A DNA stretch of 64,000 bases from Methanococcoides vulcani (GTDB lineage: Archaea; Halobacteriota; Methanosarcinia; Methanosarcinales; Methanosarcinaceae): assembly GCF_900111645.1 (NCBI RefSeq), contig NZ_FOHQ01000004.1:1-64000 (forward strand), in the 5' to 3' direction. A program made the translations under genes and the position numbers. The notes under the pieces were generated by a model that did not search any database, was not told where the DNA came from, and saw only the letters and a list, made by a program, of their open reading frames with translations. Below, in pieces: positions 36,247 through 44,796 of this stretch (its first letter is position 1; the number at the start of each line of letters is the position of its first letter).

Positions 36247-37137
36247 ATGATAGACGATGTACTCAAGGTCTTCAGGAAGCTGGATAGCAAAGACCTCCGA
36301 ATTCTAACCGGTATCGAGATCGGTATGAAAAATTTTGAATGGGTCCCCCTCGAAGAGATCCGTAAATATACCAAACTTTCTTTCGATAAACTCGAGTTCA
36401 GGCTTCTCAGGCTTTTTAGATCCAACATGGTAGTGGGTACGAAAACTCCCTATGAGGGCTATCAGATCTATTTTGACGGCTATGATGCACTTGCATTGAA
36501 CACATTTGTCAAAAGGGGTAGTGTCAGTGCCATAGGTGATGAGATCGGTGTCGGCAAGGAATCAGTGGTCCATGAAGCTATCAGGGAACCCGAGCTTGCA
36601 ATTGCAGACCCTATACCTGTTATCATCAAGTTCCACAGGGAAGGAAGGACAAGCTTCAAACGCGTAAAAAGAGTGCGTGATCACCTTGTTGACCGTGAAC
36701 ACTTCTCCTGGATATATGCAGCCAGGCTTGCTGCCAAAAGGGAGTATGATATCATGCAGACATTATATGACAAGGTTTCAATACCTAAACCGCTTGATCA
36801 CAACAGGCATGCAATTGTCATGGCTCCTGCAAAGGGAAGCATCCTTGTAAAGACCAGACTTCTGGAACCGGAATGGGTTCTCGATGAGATCCTTTCACAG
36901 ATAAAAGTCGTTTATTCCCTTGGAATAATACATTCCGATCTTAGTGAGTACAATATCTTCGTAAGTGATGAAGGCGTGGAGTTCATAGACTGGCCTCAGT
37001 ATGTTACAGTGGACCATCCGCATGCGGATGAGTTGCTTGAGAGGGATGTGTCCAATGTGTTGGCACACTTCAGGCGGAAGTACGATCTTGGGAAGGATAT
37101 GGGTGAAGTGATCTCCCAGATCAAAGAAGATGTATAA
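36247..37137 (+). CDS. rio2: RIO2 serine/threonine kinase
   Basis: 296 residues: N-terminal winged helix, then RIO kinase fold with ATP-loop region GDEIGVGKES, catalytic HSDLSEYNIF and metal-binding IDWPQ. Acts in 30S subunit maturation in archaea and eukaryotes. Confidence 0.95.
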   Translation: MIDDVLKVFRKLDSKDLRILTGIEIGMKNFEWVPLEEIRKYTKLSFDKLEFRLLRLFRSNMVVGTKTPYEGYQIYFDGYDALALNTFVKRGSVSAIGDEIGVGKESVVHEAIREPELAIADPIPVIIKFHREGRTSFKRVKRVRDHLVDREHFSWIYAARLAAKREYDIMQTLYDKVSIPKPLDHNRHAIVMAPAKGSILVKTRLLEPEWVLDEILSQIKVVYSLGIIHSDLSEYNIFVSDEGVEFIDWPQYVTVDHPHADELLERDVSNVLAHFRRKYDLGKDMGEVISQIKEDV

Positions 37138-37192
37138 AGGTTAACATCAGAACTGTATGTTAGTTTGAAATAATTATCATGGGTGATTGTTT

Positions 37193-38653
37193 ATGCTAAA
37201 TGGTCTCAAAGGCAACATGAATGGTAAATTAAAATATCTCTCCGATGAGGATTGTGAAGAGATCCATTACTCTTCTTTAGAAGTGTTAGATGAGACTGGT
37301 CTGAAGATTGAATCGAAAAAAGCTTTAGACAAATTGGATGAATTTGGGTGTGATGTGAATAGAAGAACTTCTATTGTCAGGTTCCCAAGTTATCTTGTAG
37401 AAGAATGCTTGAAATACACCCCTCCTTCAGTAAAGCTGTATGGAACTGATTCAAAATATGATATTAAAATTGGAAAAAGGAGAACTTACGTATCCACGTG
37501 TTCTGGGCATGGAATAATCGATAGAAAAACCGACTTAGCCAGAGATGGGCTACTAAATGATGTTGCAGAAGGAACTTTGGTAGCAGAAAATCTTGAAAAC
37601 ATTCATTCCATCATTCCCCCTTTAGCCGGCGTCTCCGATGTCCCTCATGAGGCAATGACTCCAGTAATATTGGGTGAAACTCTAAAAAATACTCATAAGT
37701 CTGTCGACTTCTACTTAACTGGAGGGGCGAATGCTGACAAAGACATGAAAAACATTCTTGAGTTATGCAAAATAATTGCCGGGAGTGAATCAAAACTGGA
37801 AAAAAGACCATTTATGATGTTTATAATTGACCCGCTCTCCCCTCTGACTTATACGGAGGACCAAATAGAGGCATTGTTCCGAAGTGTTGATGCAGGCCTA
37901 CCTGTTTCAATTATGCCTGGAGCACAAGGTGGTGCTACCGCTCCTGTAACCCTTGCTGGAATGCTTGTGCAGACCAATGCGGAATTTTTGGGAGGGGTTG
38001 TGCTCGCAAATTTGGTAAAAAAGGGAGCTCCAGTTTTATATGGCCATACCAGCACAATTATGAATATGCATACAGGCGTTTACACCGGAGGTGCAATTGA
38101 AATGGGAATACTCGGAGCTTGCGTTTCCCAGTTAGGCGCTTATTATAACGTCCCAACAAGCGGTTTCTATCCCATGTCAGATTCTCACATTCCTGATCAG
38201 CAGGTAGGTTACGAAAAAACGATGCAATGGGTCCTAACGGCATTAAGTGGCATGAATTATGTGTCTGGGGCAGGAAATATTGAAAATGGAGCCCTAATCT
38301 CTCTTGAACAGCTAGTCATAGATAACGAGATTGTAGGAATGATTGATAGAATGTTAAACGGAGTTCAGATAGACGATCAAAGACTTGCAGTTAGTGTAAT
38401 AGGAGACATTGGACCCGGCGGTAATTATCTCAAGCATGCACACACAAGAAACTGGATGCATAACGAATATTTTACCCCAAATATTAGTGAAAAAGATACA
38501 TATTCAGAATGGGAGAAAAAAGGAGGTGGAGACGTGGTGAAAAGAGCAAGAGAACATGTTGAAACTATACTTAAAAATGAAGTAAGTCCGGTTGAAAAGG
38601 ATATAATCAAAGACATAGAAGTTTTCCAGAATAAACTATTGAGGCAAAAATAA
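37193..38653 (+). CDS. pyrrolysine-free MttB-family (COG5598) methyltransferase
   Basis: 486 residues of the trimethylamine methyltransferase superfamily, start ATG at 37193 behind GGGTGAT. No in-frame TAG, so it belongs to the non-pyrrolysine branch that includes glycine betaine methyltransferase MtgB and the carnitine and proline-betaine enzymes; these transfer a methyl group from a quaternary amine to a corrinoid protein. The region NVPTSGFYPMSDSHIPDQQ corresponds to where true MttB carries pyrrolysine. No corrinoid protein is in the window. Next to an MttP-like permease and choline lyase genes, a quaternary-amine substrate is likely, but which one is not visible. Confidence 0.9.
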   Translation: MLNGLKGNMNGKLKYLSDEDCEEIHYSSLEVLDETGLKIESKKALDKLDEFGCDVNRRTSIVRFPSYLVEECLKYTPPSVKLYGTDSKYDIKIGKRRTYVSTCSGHGIIDRKTDLARDGLLNDVAEGTLVAENLENIHSIIPPLAGVSDVPHEAMTPVILGETLKNTHKSVDFYLTGGANADKDMKNILELCKIIAGSESKLEKRPFMMFIIDPLSPLTYTEDQIEALFRSVDAGLPVSIMPGAQGGATAPVTLAGMLVQTNAEFLGGVVLANLVKKGAPVLYGHTSTIMNMHTGVYTGGAIEMGILGACVSQLGAYYNVPTSGFYPMSDSHIPDQQVGYEKTMQWVLTALSGMNYVSGAGNIENGALISLEQLVIDNEIVGMIDRMLNGVQIDDQRLAVSVIGDIGPGGNYLKHAHTRNWMHNEYFTPNISEKDTYSEWEKKGGGDVVKRAREHVETILKNEVSPVEKDIIKDIEVFQNKLLRQK

Positions 38654-38686
38654 ATTTGTCCTAACATATACTCATATATATATTTT

Positions 38687-38708
38687 TTTTACGAAAGCTT
38701 ATATATAG
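38687..38708 (+). promoter_or_regulatory. upstream BRE/TATA element
   Basis: TTTTACGAAAGCTTATATATAG. It resembles the element at 39167-39190 (ACGAAA..C-TTATATA) and would start a transcript near 38733, giving a leader of about 540 nt before the permease gene or an independent small RNA. Confidence 0.4.
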
Positions 38709-38856
38709 AAAAAAACAATACTTTTTTTATAGGCACTTATAAAACCTGAAGGCAGACATTGTTACACCTGGAAGGGGTGACTTATGGGGGGGCAGGGGTT
38801 TTCCCCATGTTTGGATGAAAGGTTACAGGAGCATACACTAGTGGTTACAAGAGCTT

Positions 38857-38965
38857 AGGCTTTGTAGAGATCAAGCCAATATCGGAGTCCAAAAGTAATG
38901 ATATGCAGTGTTAATTTTGGAAGGACGATATGGATCTCAAGTCCTATAGGATTTCTACAAAGCCT
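38857..38965. repeat. MITE-like element with terminal inverted repeats
   Basis: AGGCTTTGTAGA (38857-38868) and TCTACAAAGCCT (38954-38965) are perfect 12-bp inverted ends, extendable to 15 with mismatches, enclosing 85 nt without coding capacity. Such ends look like those of IS-derived mini-elements. No clear target-site duplication is seen. Confidence 0.4.
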
Positions 38966-39166
38966 TTTTACTTTTCTAAATCAGACAGGGAAGGGTTGCA
39001 GGAAACATATGATGATCGCCCAAACCATGCCAAGGACGGTCAGCACAATTTGTGATTTCATAGTTTATCTACAAACCATTGCGCTCAGTTGGAGGAGCTT
39101 CCCCAATCAAGCCATTGTATCTTCTAGTATATAAAACAATTTGTCAAAAAAAATAATATAAAAGCT

Positions 39167-39190
39167 TTTCTACGAAATCCTTATATAATA
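39167..39190 (+). promoter_or_regulatory. BRE/TATA promoter of the permease cassette
   Basis: TTCTACGAAATCCTTATATA, with TATA about 90 nt before the ATG at 39277; transcript start near 39212 and a leader ending in AAAGGAG. Confidence 0.5.
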
Positions 39191-39276
39191 GATGGGAACA
39201 TATTTCCTATGCCTTAAGGAGTAAAGGCAGATGAAATGAACAAAAACTTGATGGAGTCATAAAAGGAGAAATTATT

Positions 39277-40329
39277 ATGGACATTCAGGAATTAAGAAAA
39301 TTAGAAATTAAGAAAAGAGTCAACAAAGGTTATATGTGGGCACTTTTCACTGCAGTTTTGTGGGCTTTATGGTATGTTCCGGGTACAATTATCTGGGCCA
39401 TACCTCCATTCGATGCAATGTGGTATGACCTTGCCCTCCCTGACTATTCAAATGCAACAACGGCAACAATGATGTGTGCTGTATTGATAACTGCATTCAA
39501 TGCATTGACTGTTATCATTGCCCTGTTAGTATGGAACGGGGTACTTGGAAAGTTTGGTGAAATAAAGAGAACCCTTAAAGAATTACATCCCTGCAGCAAG
39601 TGGTTTTTTGCAGCTTCCATGTTCGGTGGGCCAGTTGCAATATTAGGTGCATTTATGGCAATAGGATTTATTGGTCCGGCATTCGGTGCTGTATCAGCTC
39701 TTTTGTACCCTGTTGCCGGTTCAATTCTCGCCTATTTCTGGTACGGTGAGAAAATAAGTAAAAGAGCCGCTATCGGTATTTTTGTTATTATTATTGGTGG
39801 TGTCACCATTTTCGGCGGAGGTATCATGGCAGAATTAGGTACCGGAAGCGTAGCATGGCTTGGATATGTCGGTGGTCTGATGTGTGCTCTCGGTTGGGGT
39901 ATTGAAGGTGCAATTGCCGGAAAAGGTCTTGACATCGCAGAGCCTGATGTAGGTATTACTATCAGGTTCCTTGGTGAGAACATCATCTGGTGGCTCATTA
40001 TCATACCTATTGTTGCACTGGCAGGTTACCCAATAGTCGAATATGCAATTGCAGCACTGAACCCACTGTCTATCCTAGTGCTTTCATTTGCAGGTATCAG
40101 TTTTGGATACTGTTATGTGGCTTGGTACAAGTCCTTCCCTCTCGTCGGTGTAGCACGTGGACAGGGTGTGGCAAACCTCTACGCTATTTTTGTAGTGATG
40201 TTCCTTTACCTGTTCCTTGCACAGGTTCCAGCATGGACTATACTCGTCGGTGGCGCACTTTGTGTCCTCGGTAGCTTTGTAATGATCTCTGAAGAAACAG
40301 GTGAAATGGAATCACTGAGAGGTGAGTAA
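39277..40329 (+). CDS. MttP/MtmP-like methylamine-type permease
   Basis: 350 residues with about ten hydrophobic helices; in general layout (two repeats, KGYMWALFTAVLWALWYVPG start) it resembles the methylamine permeases encoded beside Methanosarcina methyltransferase genes, which belong near the drug/metabolite transporter superfamily. Substrate could be tri- or other methylamines, glycine betaine or choline. It heads a three-gene cassette and precedes cutC. Strong AAAGGAG upstream. Confidence 0.75.
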   Translation: MDIQELRKLEIKKRVNKGYMWALFTAVLWALWYVPGTIIWAIPPFDAMWYDLALPDYSNATTATMMCAVLITAFNALTVIIALLVWNGVLGKFGEIKRTLKELHPCSKWFFAASMFGGPVAILGAFMAIGFIGPAFGAVSALLYPVAGSILAYFWYGEKISKRAAIGIFVIIIGGVTIFGGGIMAELGTGSVAWLGYVGGLMCALGWGIEGAIAGKGLDIAEPDVGITIRFLGENIIWWLIIIPIVALAGYPIVEYAIAALNPLSILVLSFAGISFGYCYVAWYKSFPLVGVARGQGVANLYAIFVVMFLYLFLAQVPAWTILVGGALCVLGSFVMISEETGEMESLRGE

Positions 40330-40330
40330 A

Positions 40331-40627
40331 ATGGCTGGAGAACGCCCAATAAAATTCAGGTTGCTTGAGCTATTCTCTGATGAGAAGGAGCACTGGAACA
40401 ACGAGATCGTCACACAGATGCAGAAAGAATACAACATGAACAGCAACTTCGGAAGGGATTCGCTCAACTTCGATATCCTCGAGCTTGCTTCAGGTGGTAT
40501 GCTCAAATCTGTAGAGTCAAAGGTCGATGAGGATGGTGTATACAAGAAAGGCTTCCTCTTGCACAAATATGTGATCACTGATTTCGGAAAGGTTCGTGCA
40601 TCCGATGCATGTCTGGAGTACGTATAA
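40331..40627 (+). CDS. small winged-helix-like protein of the permease cassette
   Basis: 98 residues from the ATG at 40331. It looks like a compact wHTH (KFRLLELFSDEKEHWNNEIVTQM, then KYVITDFGKVRASDACLEYV). It may control the permease or methyltransferase genes, or serve as a cytosolic partner of the permease. 1-nt gap to the permease stop. Family not recognised. Confidence 0.7.
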   Translation: MAGERPIKFRLLELFSDEKEHWNNEIVTQMQKEYNMNSNFGRDSLNFDILELASGGMLKSVESKVDEDGVYKKGFLLHKYVITDFGKVRASDACLEYV

Positions 40628-40639
40628 GGAGGTTTGAAT

Positions 40640-40798
40640 ATGGGAGTAATGAACGACTATATGGTAGGTTACTATGGCGAAGGCTTTGATATGACCATGG
40701 CCCCTGTACCAGCAGCAGAATATACCTGGATGATCGCGATCATCGTTATTGCTTTGGTCGCATTGTGGCAGGCAAGGACATTTGTGTCCCAATTCTAA
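40640..40798 (+). CDS. 52-residue single-helix membrane protein
   Basis: A small protein with an acidic, Met-rich N terminus and one transmembrane helix (about residues 30-44) ending ALWQARTFVSQF. A perfect AAGGAGG stands before the ATG at 40640. It closes the permease cassette and may be a permease accessory subunit. Its last 39 nt are repeated exactly at 44525-44563 beyond the cut genes. Confidence 0.8.
   Translation: MGVMNDYMVGYYGEGFDMTMAPVPAAEYTWMIAIIVIALVALWQARTFVSQF
40760..40798 (+). repeat. 39-bp direct repeat, left copy
   Basis: The 3' end of the small membrane-protein gene. The identical sequence is at 44525-44563. Together they bracket a 3.7-kb segment that contains cutC and cutD. 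Confidence 0.9.
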
Positions 40799-40809
40799 AA
40801 GTATTTTAT

Positions 40810-40836
40810 TGCCCGATTTTCGGGCATTTTATTTTT
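40810..40836 (+). terminator. hairpin terminator after the permease cassette
   Basis: TGCCCGA-TTT-TCGGGCA, perfect 7-bp stem, followed by TTTTATTTTT. It separates the permease cassette from cutC and implies a separate promoter for cutC. Confidence 0.8.
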
Positions 40837-40896
40837 CAAATATTTTACTGATATGTAAGTATAATCGAAATTTGAAAGTAATGAGAGGTGGAAGAT

Positions 40897-43332
40897 ATGA
40901 AAATGAGCGCAAACAGTACAAAAGTCTCAAACGAGACAAACGTAACGGGAGTTCCGGATGGAATAACAGAGCGTCTTAAGAAGCTGAAAGAAAACTTCCT
41001 GAAGCAGGTCCCGACTATCACAACATATCGTGCAAGAGCGATAACAAAGATAGCCAAGGAAAACCCTGGAATGCCGAAAATATTGTTACGCGCAAAGTGC
41101 TTCAAATATTGCTGTGAAACGGCGCCACTTGTAATACAGGATAACGAGTTGATTGCAGGTTCTCCGTGTGGCGCACCGAGAGCAGGTGCTTTTTCCCCTG
41201 ATATTGCCTGGAGATGGATGGAAGAAGAAATCGATACCATAGGCACTCGTCCGCAGGACCCGTTCTATATTTCCGAAGAAGACAAGAAGATCATGCGCGA
41301 AGAACTGTTCCCTTATTGGAAGGGTAAATCGGTCGACGAATACTGCGAAGATCAGTATCGGGAAGCCGGCGTTTGGGAACTTTCCGGTGAATCCTTTGTT
41401 TCGGATTGCTCATATCATGCCGTAAATGGTGGAGGAGACTCATGTCCTGGTTACGACGTAATCCTGATGAAAAAGGGCATGAAAGATATTCAGCGCGAAG
41501 CAAGAGAGCATTTGGAAACACTGGATTATGATAATCCGGAAGACATTGATAAGATCTATTTCTATGAAGCAATCATAGATACCACCGAAGGTATTATGGC
41601 TTATGCAAAACGGCTGTCGGAATATGCAGCAGAGCTGGCCGCAAAGGAAACAGACCCTAAGCGTAAAGCAGAGCTAATGAAGATATCCGAAGTCAATGCA
41701 AAAGTTCCAGCCAATAAGCCAAGCACCTTCTGGGAAGCTATTCAGGCGGTGTGGACCATCGAATCCTTGCTTGTGGTGGAAGAAAACCAGACAGGCATGT
41801 CTATCGGACGTGTTGACCAGTATATGTATCCCTTCTACAAGGCGGACATAGAAGAGGGCAGAATGACTGAATTTGAAGCATTCGAGCTGGCAGGCAGCAT
41901 GTTGATAAAAATGTCCGAAATGATGTGGATAACAAGCGAAGATGCCTCAAAATTCTTTGCAGGCTACCAACCGTTTGTAAACATGGCCGTAGGCGGTGTT
42001 ACAAGAGAAGGCAGAGATGCCACTAACGACTTGACTTATTTATTGATGGATGCGGTCAGGCATGTTAAAGTTTACCAGCCTTCATTGGCTTGCCGGATAC
42101 ACAATAATTCTCCACAGAAATATATGAAGAAAATAGTTGAAGTTGTTCGTTCCGGTATGGGTTTCCCTGCTTGCCACTTTGATGATACACATATAAAAAT
42201 GATGCTGGAAAAGGGCGTATCCATAGAAGATGCTCGTGACTATTGCTTGATGGGCTGCGTAGAGCCGCAGAAGTCGGGAAGACTTTATCAGTGGACTTCC
42301 ACTGCATATACTCAGTGGCCTATTTGCATCGAGCTTATTTTAAACAGAGGTGTTCCGCTTTGGTACGATAAACAAGTTTGCCCTGATCTGGGTGACATAA
42401 ACAACTTTAAAACCTACGAAGAATTTGAAAATGCTGTAAAAGAGCAGATCAAATACATTACAAAATTGTCAAATGTCGCCACGGTTATTTCCCAAAGAGT
42501 TCACAGGGAGCTTGCACCAAAGCCGCTCATGTCCATCATGTACGAAGGTTGTATGGAAGACGGTAAGGACGTTTCATCCGGTGGGGCAATGTACAATTTC
42601 GGACCGGGGGTTGTTTGGACAGGCCTGGCCACATATGTAGATTCCATGGCTGCAATAAAGAAATTAGTGTTTGATGATAAGAAATACACCTTGCAGGAAT
42701 TTAATGAGGCTTTAAAAGCCGATTTCGAAGGCTATGAGCAAATCAGAACGGATTGTCTGAATGCACCTAAATATGGAAACGATGATGATTATGCGGATTT
42801 GATCGCTGCCGATGTGACTAACTTTACGGAAATGGAACACAGGAAACACAAGACCCTGTATTCGACGTTGAGCCACGGTACGCTGTCAATTTCAAATAAC
42901 ACGCCGTTTGGACAACTTACGGGAGCTTCCGCAAACGGAAGGAAAGCTTGGATGCCGTTGTCGGATGGTATCAGCCCTACTCAAGGAGCAGACTTCCTGG
43001 GACCTACTGCTATCATTAAGTCGGTTTCAAAGATGGCTTGTGACGATATGAACATAGGTATGGTTCACAACTTTAAGTTTATGTCTGGCTTGCTCGACAC
43101 ACCTGAAGGGGAAAATGGCGTAATTACATTGCTGAGAACTGCATCGTTATTTGGTAACGGCCAAATGCAGTTCAACTACCTGGATAATGAAACATTGCTT
43201 GAAGCACAGAAACATCCTGAACAGTACCGTGACCTGATAGTTCGTGTGGCAGGGTACAGCGCATTCTTTGTTGAATTGTGCAAAGATGTGCAGGATGAGA
43301 TCATCAGCAGAACAATGCTAAAACACACTTAA
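40897..43332 (+). CDS. cutC: choline trimethylamine-lyase (glycyl radical enzyme CutC)
   Basis: Radical cleavage of choline to trimethylamine and acetaldehyde. 811 residues from the ATG at 40897. Every active-site residue known from the Desulfovibrio enzyme is found in the same spacing: Tyr173 and Asp181 ([10 protein letters not shown]), Phe354 and Phe360 (FAGYQPF), Cys454 and Glu456 (GCVEP), Tyr471, and the radical Gly786 in RVAGYSAFF. Cys-to-Gly distance is 332, as in the Desulfovibrio protein. The shorter N terminus lacks any microcompartment-targeting extension that I can see. CutC is a bacterial family, so transfer is likely. Followed 50 nt later by its activase. Confidence 0.95.
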   Translation: MKMSANSTKVSNETNVTGVPDGITERLKKLKENFLKQVPTITTYRARAITKIAKENPGMPKILLRAKCFKYCCETAPLVIQDNELIAGSPCGAPRAGAFSPDIAWRWMEEEIDTIGTRPQDPFYISEEDKKIMREELFPYWKGKSVDEYCEDQYREAGVWELSGESFVSDCSYHAVNGGGDSCPGYDVILMKKGMKDIQREAREHLETLDYDNPEDIDKIYFYEAIIDTTEGIMAYAKRLSEYAAELAAKETDPKRKAELMKISEVNAKVPANKPSTFWEAIQAVWTIESLLVVEENQTGMSIGRVDQYMYPFYKADIEEGRMTEFEAFELAGSMLIKMSEMMWITSEDASKFFAGYQPFVNMAVGGVTREGRDATNDLTYLLMDAVRHVKVYQPSLACRIHNNSPQKYMKKIVEVVRSGMGFPACHFDDTHIKMMLEKGVSIEDARDYCLMGCVEPQKSGRLYQWTSTAYTQWPICIELILNRGVPLWYDKQVCPDLGDINNFKTYEEFENAVKEQIKYITKLSNVATVISQRVHRELAPKPLMSIMYEGCMEDGKDVSSGGAMYNFGPGVVWTGLATYVDSMAAIKKLVFDDKKYTLQEFNEALKADFEGYEQIRTDCLNAPKYGNDDDYADLIAADVTNFTEMEHRKHKTLYSTLSHGTLSISNNTPFGQLTGASANGRKAWMPLSDGISPTQGADFLGPTAIIKSVSKMACDDMNIGMVHNFKFMSGLLDTPEGENGVITLLRTASLFGNGQMQFNYLDNETLLEAQKHPEQYRDLIVRVAGYSAFFVELCKDVQDEIISRTMLKHT

Positions 43333-43382
43333 AAGAAATGCGTGAAATGGCAAAATAAAAAACAGTTAAGTAGGTGATGAGG

Positions 43383-44336
43383 ATGAGCAATAAAGATGCA
43401 GGAGCAATTGAACAAAAAGCTTCCATTTTCAACGTGCAAAGGTTCAACATATATGATGGACCCGGAGTGAGGACCATCATATTTTTCAAAGGATGCCCAC
43501 TGCGTTGTGAATGGTGCTCAAACCCCGAAGGGTTAAAGCCAGGATATGACGTGATGGTAAAAAGCAACGTGTGTACCGATTGCGGTGCATGTGTAGAGGT
43601 CTGCCCTGTGGATATGCACATGATCCTGGAAAGTAATAATAAGCATAAGGTGCGGCGCGACATCCAATGTATCGGTTGTCACAAATGCGAGGGTGTTTGC
43701 CCCGCATCTGCTTTATTTATAGCAGGGGAAGAAAAAAGTATTTCTGAGCTTTTAGAGATCGTCGAAAAAGACAGAGCTTTTTATGATACTTCGGGTGGAG
43801 GAATTACCATTGGTGGCGGCGAACCTCTGTTGCAGCCAGAAGCGGCCGCAAATTTGCTAATGAAATGTAAGCAGGAAGGGATAAACACTGCAATCGAAAC
43901 ATCCGGTTATGCAAAGCAAGAGGACCTGTTTAAAGTGGCAGAATTTGTGGATTTATTCCTTTTCGACATAAAACATATTTCGCCGGAGAAGCACCTGGAA
44001 TTTATGGGAGTTCGCAATGAGCTTATTTTAAGCAATCTGCAGGAACTTATTAGGCGCGGATATAATGTGCTTACCAGAATGCCTTTGCTTAAAGGTGTAA
44101 ACAGCAGCAAAGAAGACATAGAAAAGGTCATTGATTTTTTGAAACCTTTCCGTGAATGCGAGAATTTTAAAGGCATAGATTTGCTTCCGTACCACAAGAT
44201 GGGTGTACATAAGTATCAGCAGCTTGATAAAGAGTACCTTTGTAAAGAGGATGCGAGCTTAAATGTAGAAGAGATGAAAGAAATTGAAAGTTGGTTCAAA
44301 GCGCACGATTTCAATGTGAGAATAGTCAACCATTAA
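43383..44336 (+). CDS. cutD: choline TMA-lyase activating enzyme (radical SAM, CutD)
   Basis: Installs the glycyl radical on CutC. 317 residues: radical-SAM motif CPLRCEWC, an inserted ferredoxin domain with two [4Fe-4S] sets (CTDCGACVEVCP, CIGCHKCEGVCP), and the SAM-binding GGGEP. This is the normal layout of glycyl-radical activases. Start chosen at ATG 43383 behind GGTGAT; ATG 43377 is possible. The activase is oxygen-sensitive, which suits a strict anaerobe. Confidence 0.94.
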   Translation: MSNKDAGAIEQKASIFNVQRFNIYDGPGVRTIIFFKGCPLRCEWCSNPEGLKPGYDVMVKSNVCTDCGACVEVCPVDMHMILESNNKHKVRRDIQCIGCHKCEGVCPASALFIAGEEKSISELLEIVEKDRAFYDTSGGGITIGGGEPLLQPEAAANLLMKCKQEGINTAIETSGYAKQEDLFKVAEFVDLFLFDIKHISPEKHLEFMGVRNELILSNLQELIRRGYNVLTRMPLLKGVNSSKEDIEKVIDFLKPFRECENFKGIDLLPYHKMGVHKYQQLDKEYLCKEDASLNVEEMKEIESWFKAHDFNVRIVNH

Positions 44337-44437
44337 AATACTTTTCATAAGCGAAAAGCAAACTAAAAAGTATTATATTGGATACGATGGATACAAGAAA
44401 ATAAAAGGATTAAATTAAGTATTCTTGTGGATCTTAA

Positions 44438-44563
44438 TGGATTGCCATTATAATTGACTATAGCTCCTGCAAATCAATATCTGAATACGCCTGGTTACTT
44501 GCTATTCTGATAGTTGCAGTGGTAGCATTGTGGCAGGCAAGGACATTTGTGTCCCAATTCTAA
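44438..44563 (+). pseudogene. degenerate second copy of the 52-residue membrane-protein gene
   Basis: An open frame without start codon reads EYAWLLAILIVAVVALWQAR and on to TFVSQF, 19 of 26 residues identical to the protein at 40640-40798. The last 39 nt are identical in DNA. Upstream it is diverged and partly matches in another frame (ATAGCTCCTGCA), so the 5' part is lost. Confidence 0.75.
44525..44563 (+). repeat. 39-bp direct repeat, right copy
   Basis: Identical to 40760-40798. Marks the distal boundary of the cutC-cutD segment. Confidence 0.9.
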
Positions 44564-44796
44564 GGGTGCAAAATCAAAAAAGATTACATCCTCAAAGAAG
44601 AAAACGATTATGGAAATTCTGGACCTCTTCCAGAATATTCCTTTCTACTTTTTATTCAAGCTTTTAATTTTCATAATTTACTGGTCATTTGTTCAGATTT
44701 ATTTATCCTTAAAATTACACCAACTGGGTATATATTTCTCTTTAACATATATTACATGGGGATATCTGATCAAACTTTATGCAATGATGGTATATT

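Larger units (their letters stand above)
38654..39276. other. 623-nt gene-poor spacer with promoter-like and hairpin elements
   Basis: No gene is convincing here; small frames on both strands (for example a 26-codon hydrophobic one at 38981-39061 minus) are below what can be trusted. The spacer holds two similar BRE/TATA-like elements, G-rich hairpins near 38778-38810 and a MITE-like inverted repeat. Confidence 0.5.
44337..44796. other. 460-nt spacer carrying a gene remnant
   Basis: Between cutD and DUF460. Apart from the degenerate copy of the small membrane-protein gene (44438-44563) no gene is supported. The rest is AT-rich, with a possible TATA (TATATTTC) near 44730. Confidence 0.5.

Noticed and set aside
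37193-38653. True pyrrolysine-containing trimethylamine methyltransferase
   Set aside because: The frame has no in-frame TAG across the region where MttB carries pyrrolysine.
40897-43332. Pyruvate formate-lyase or glycerol dehydratase
   Set aside because: Single active-site Cys followed by Val-Glu-Pro and the Tyr/Asp/Phe choline pocket match CutC; PFL has a Cys-Cys pair.
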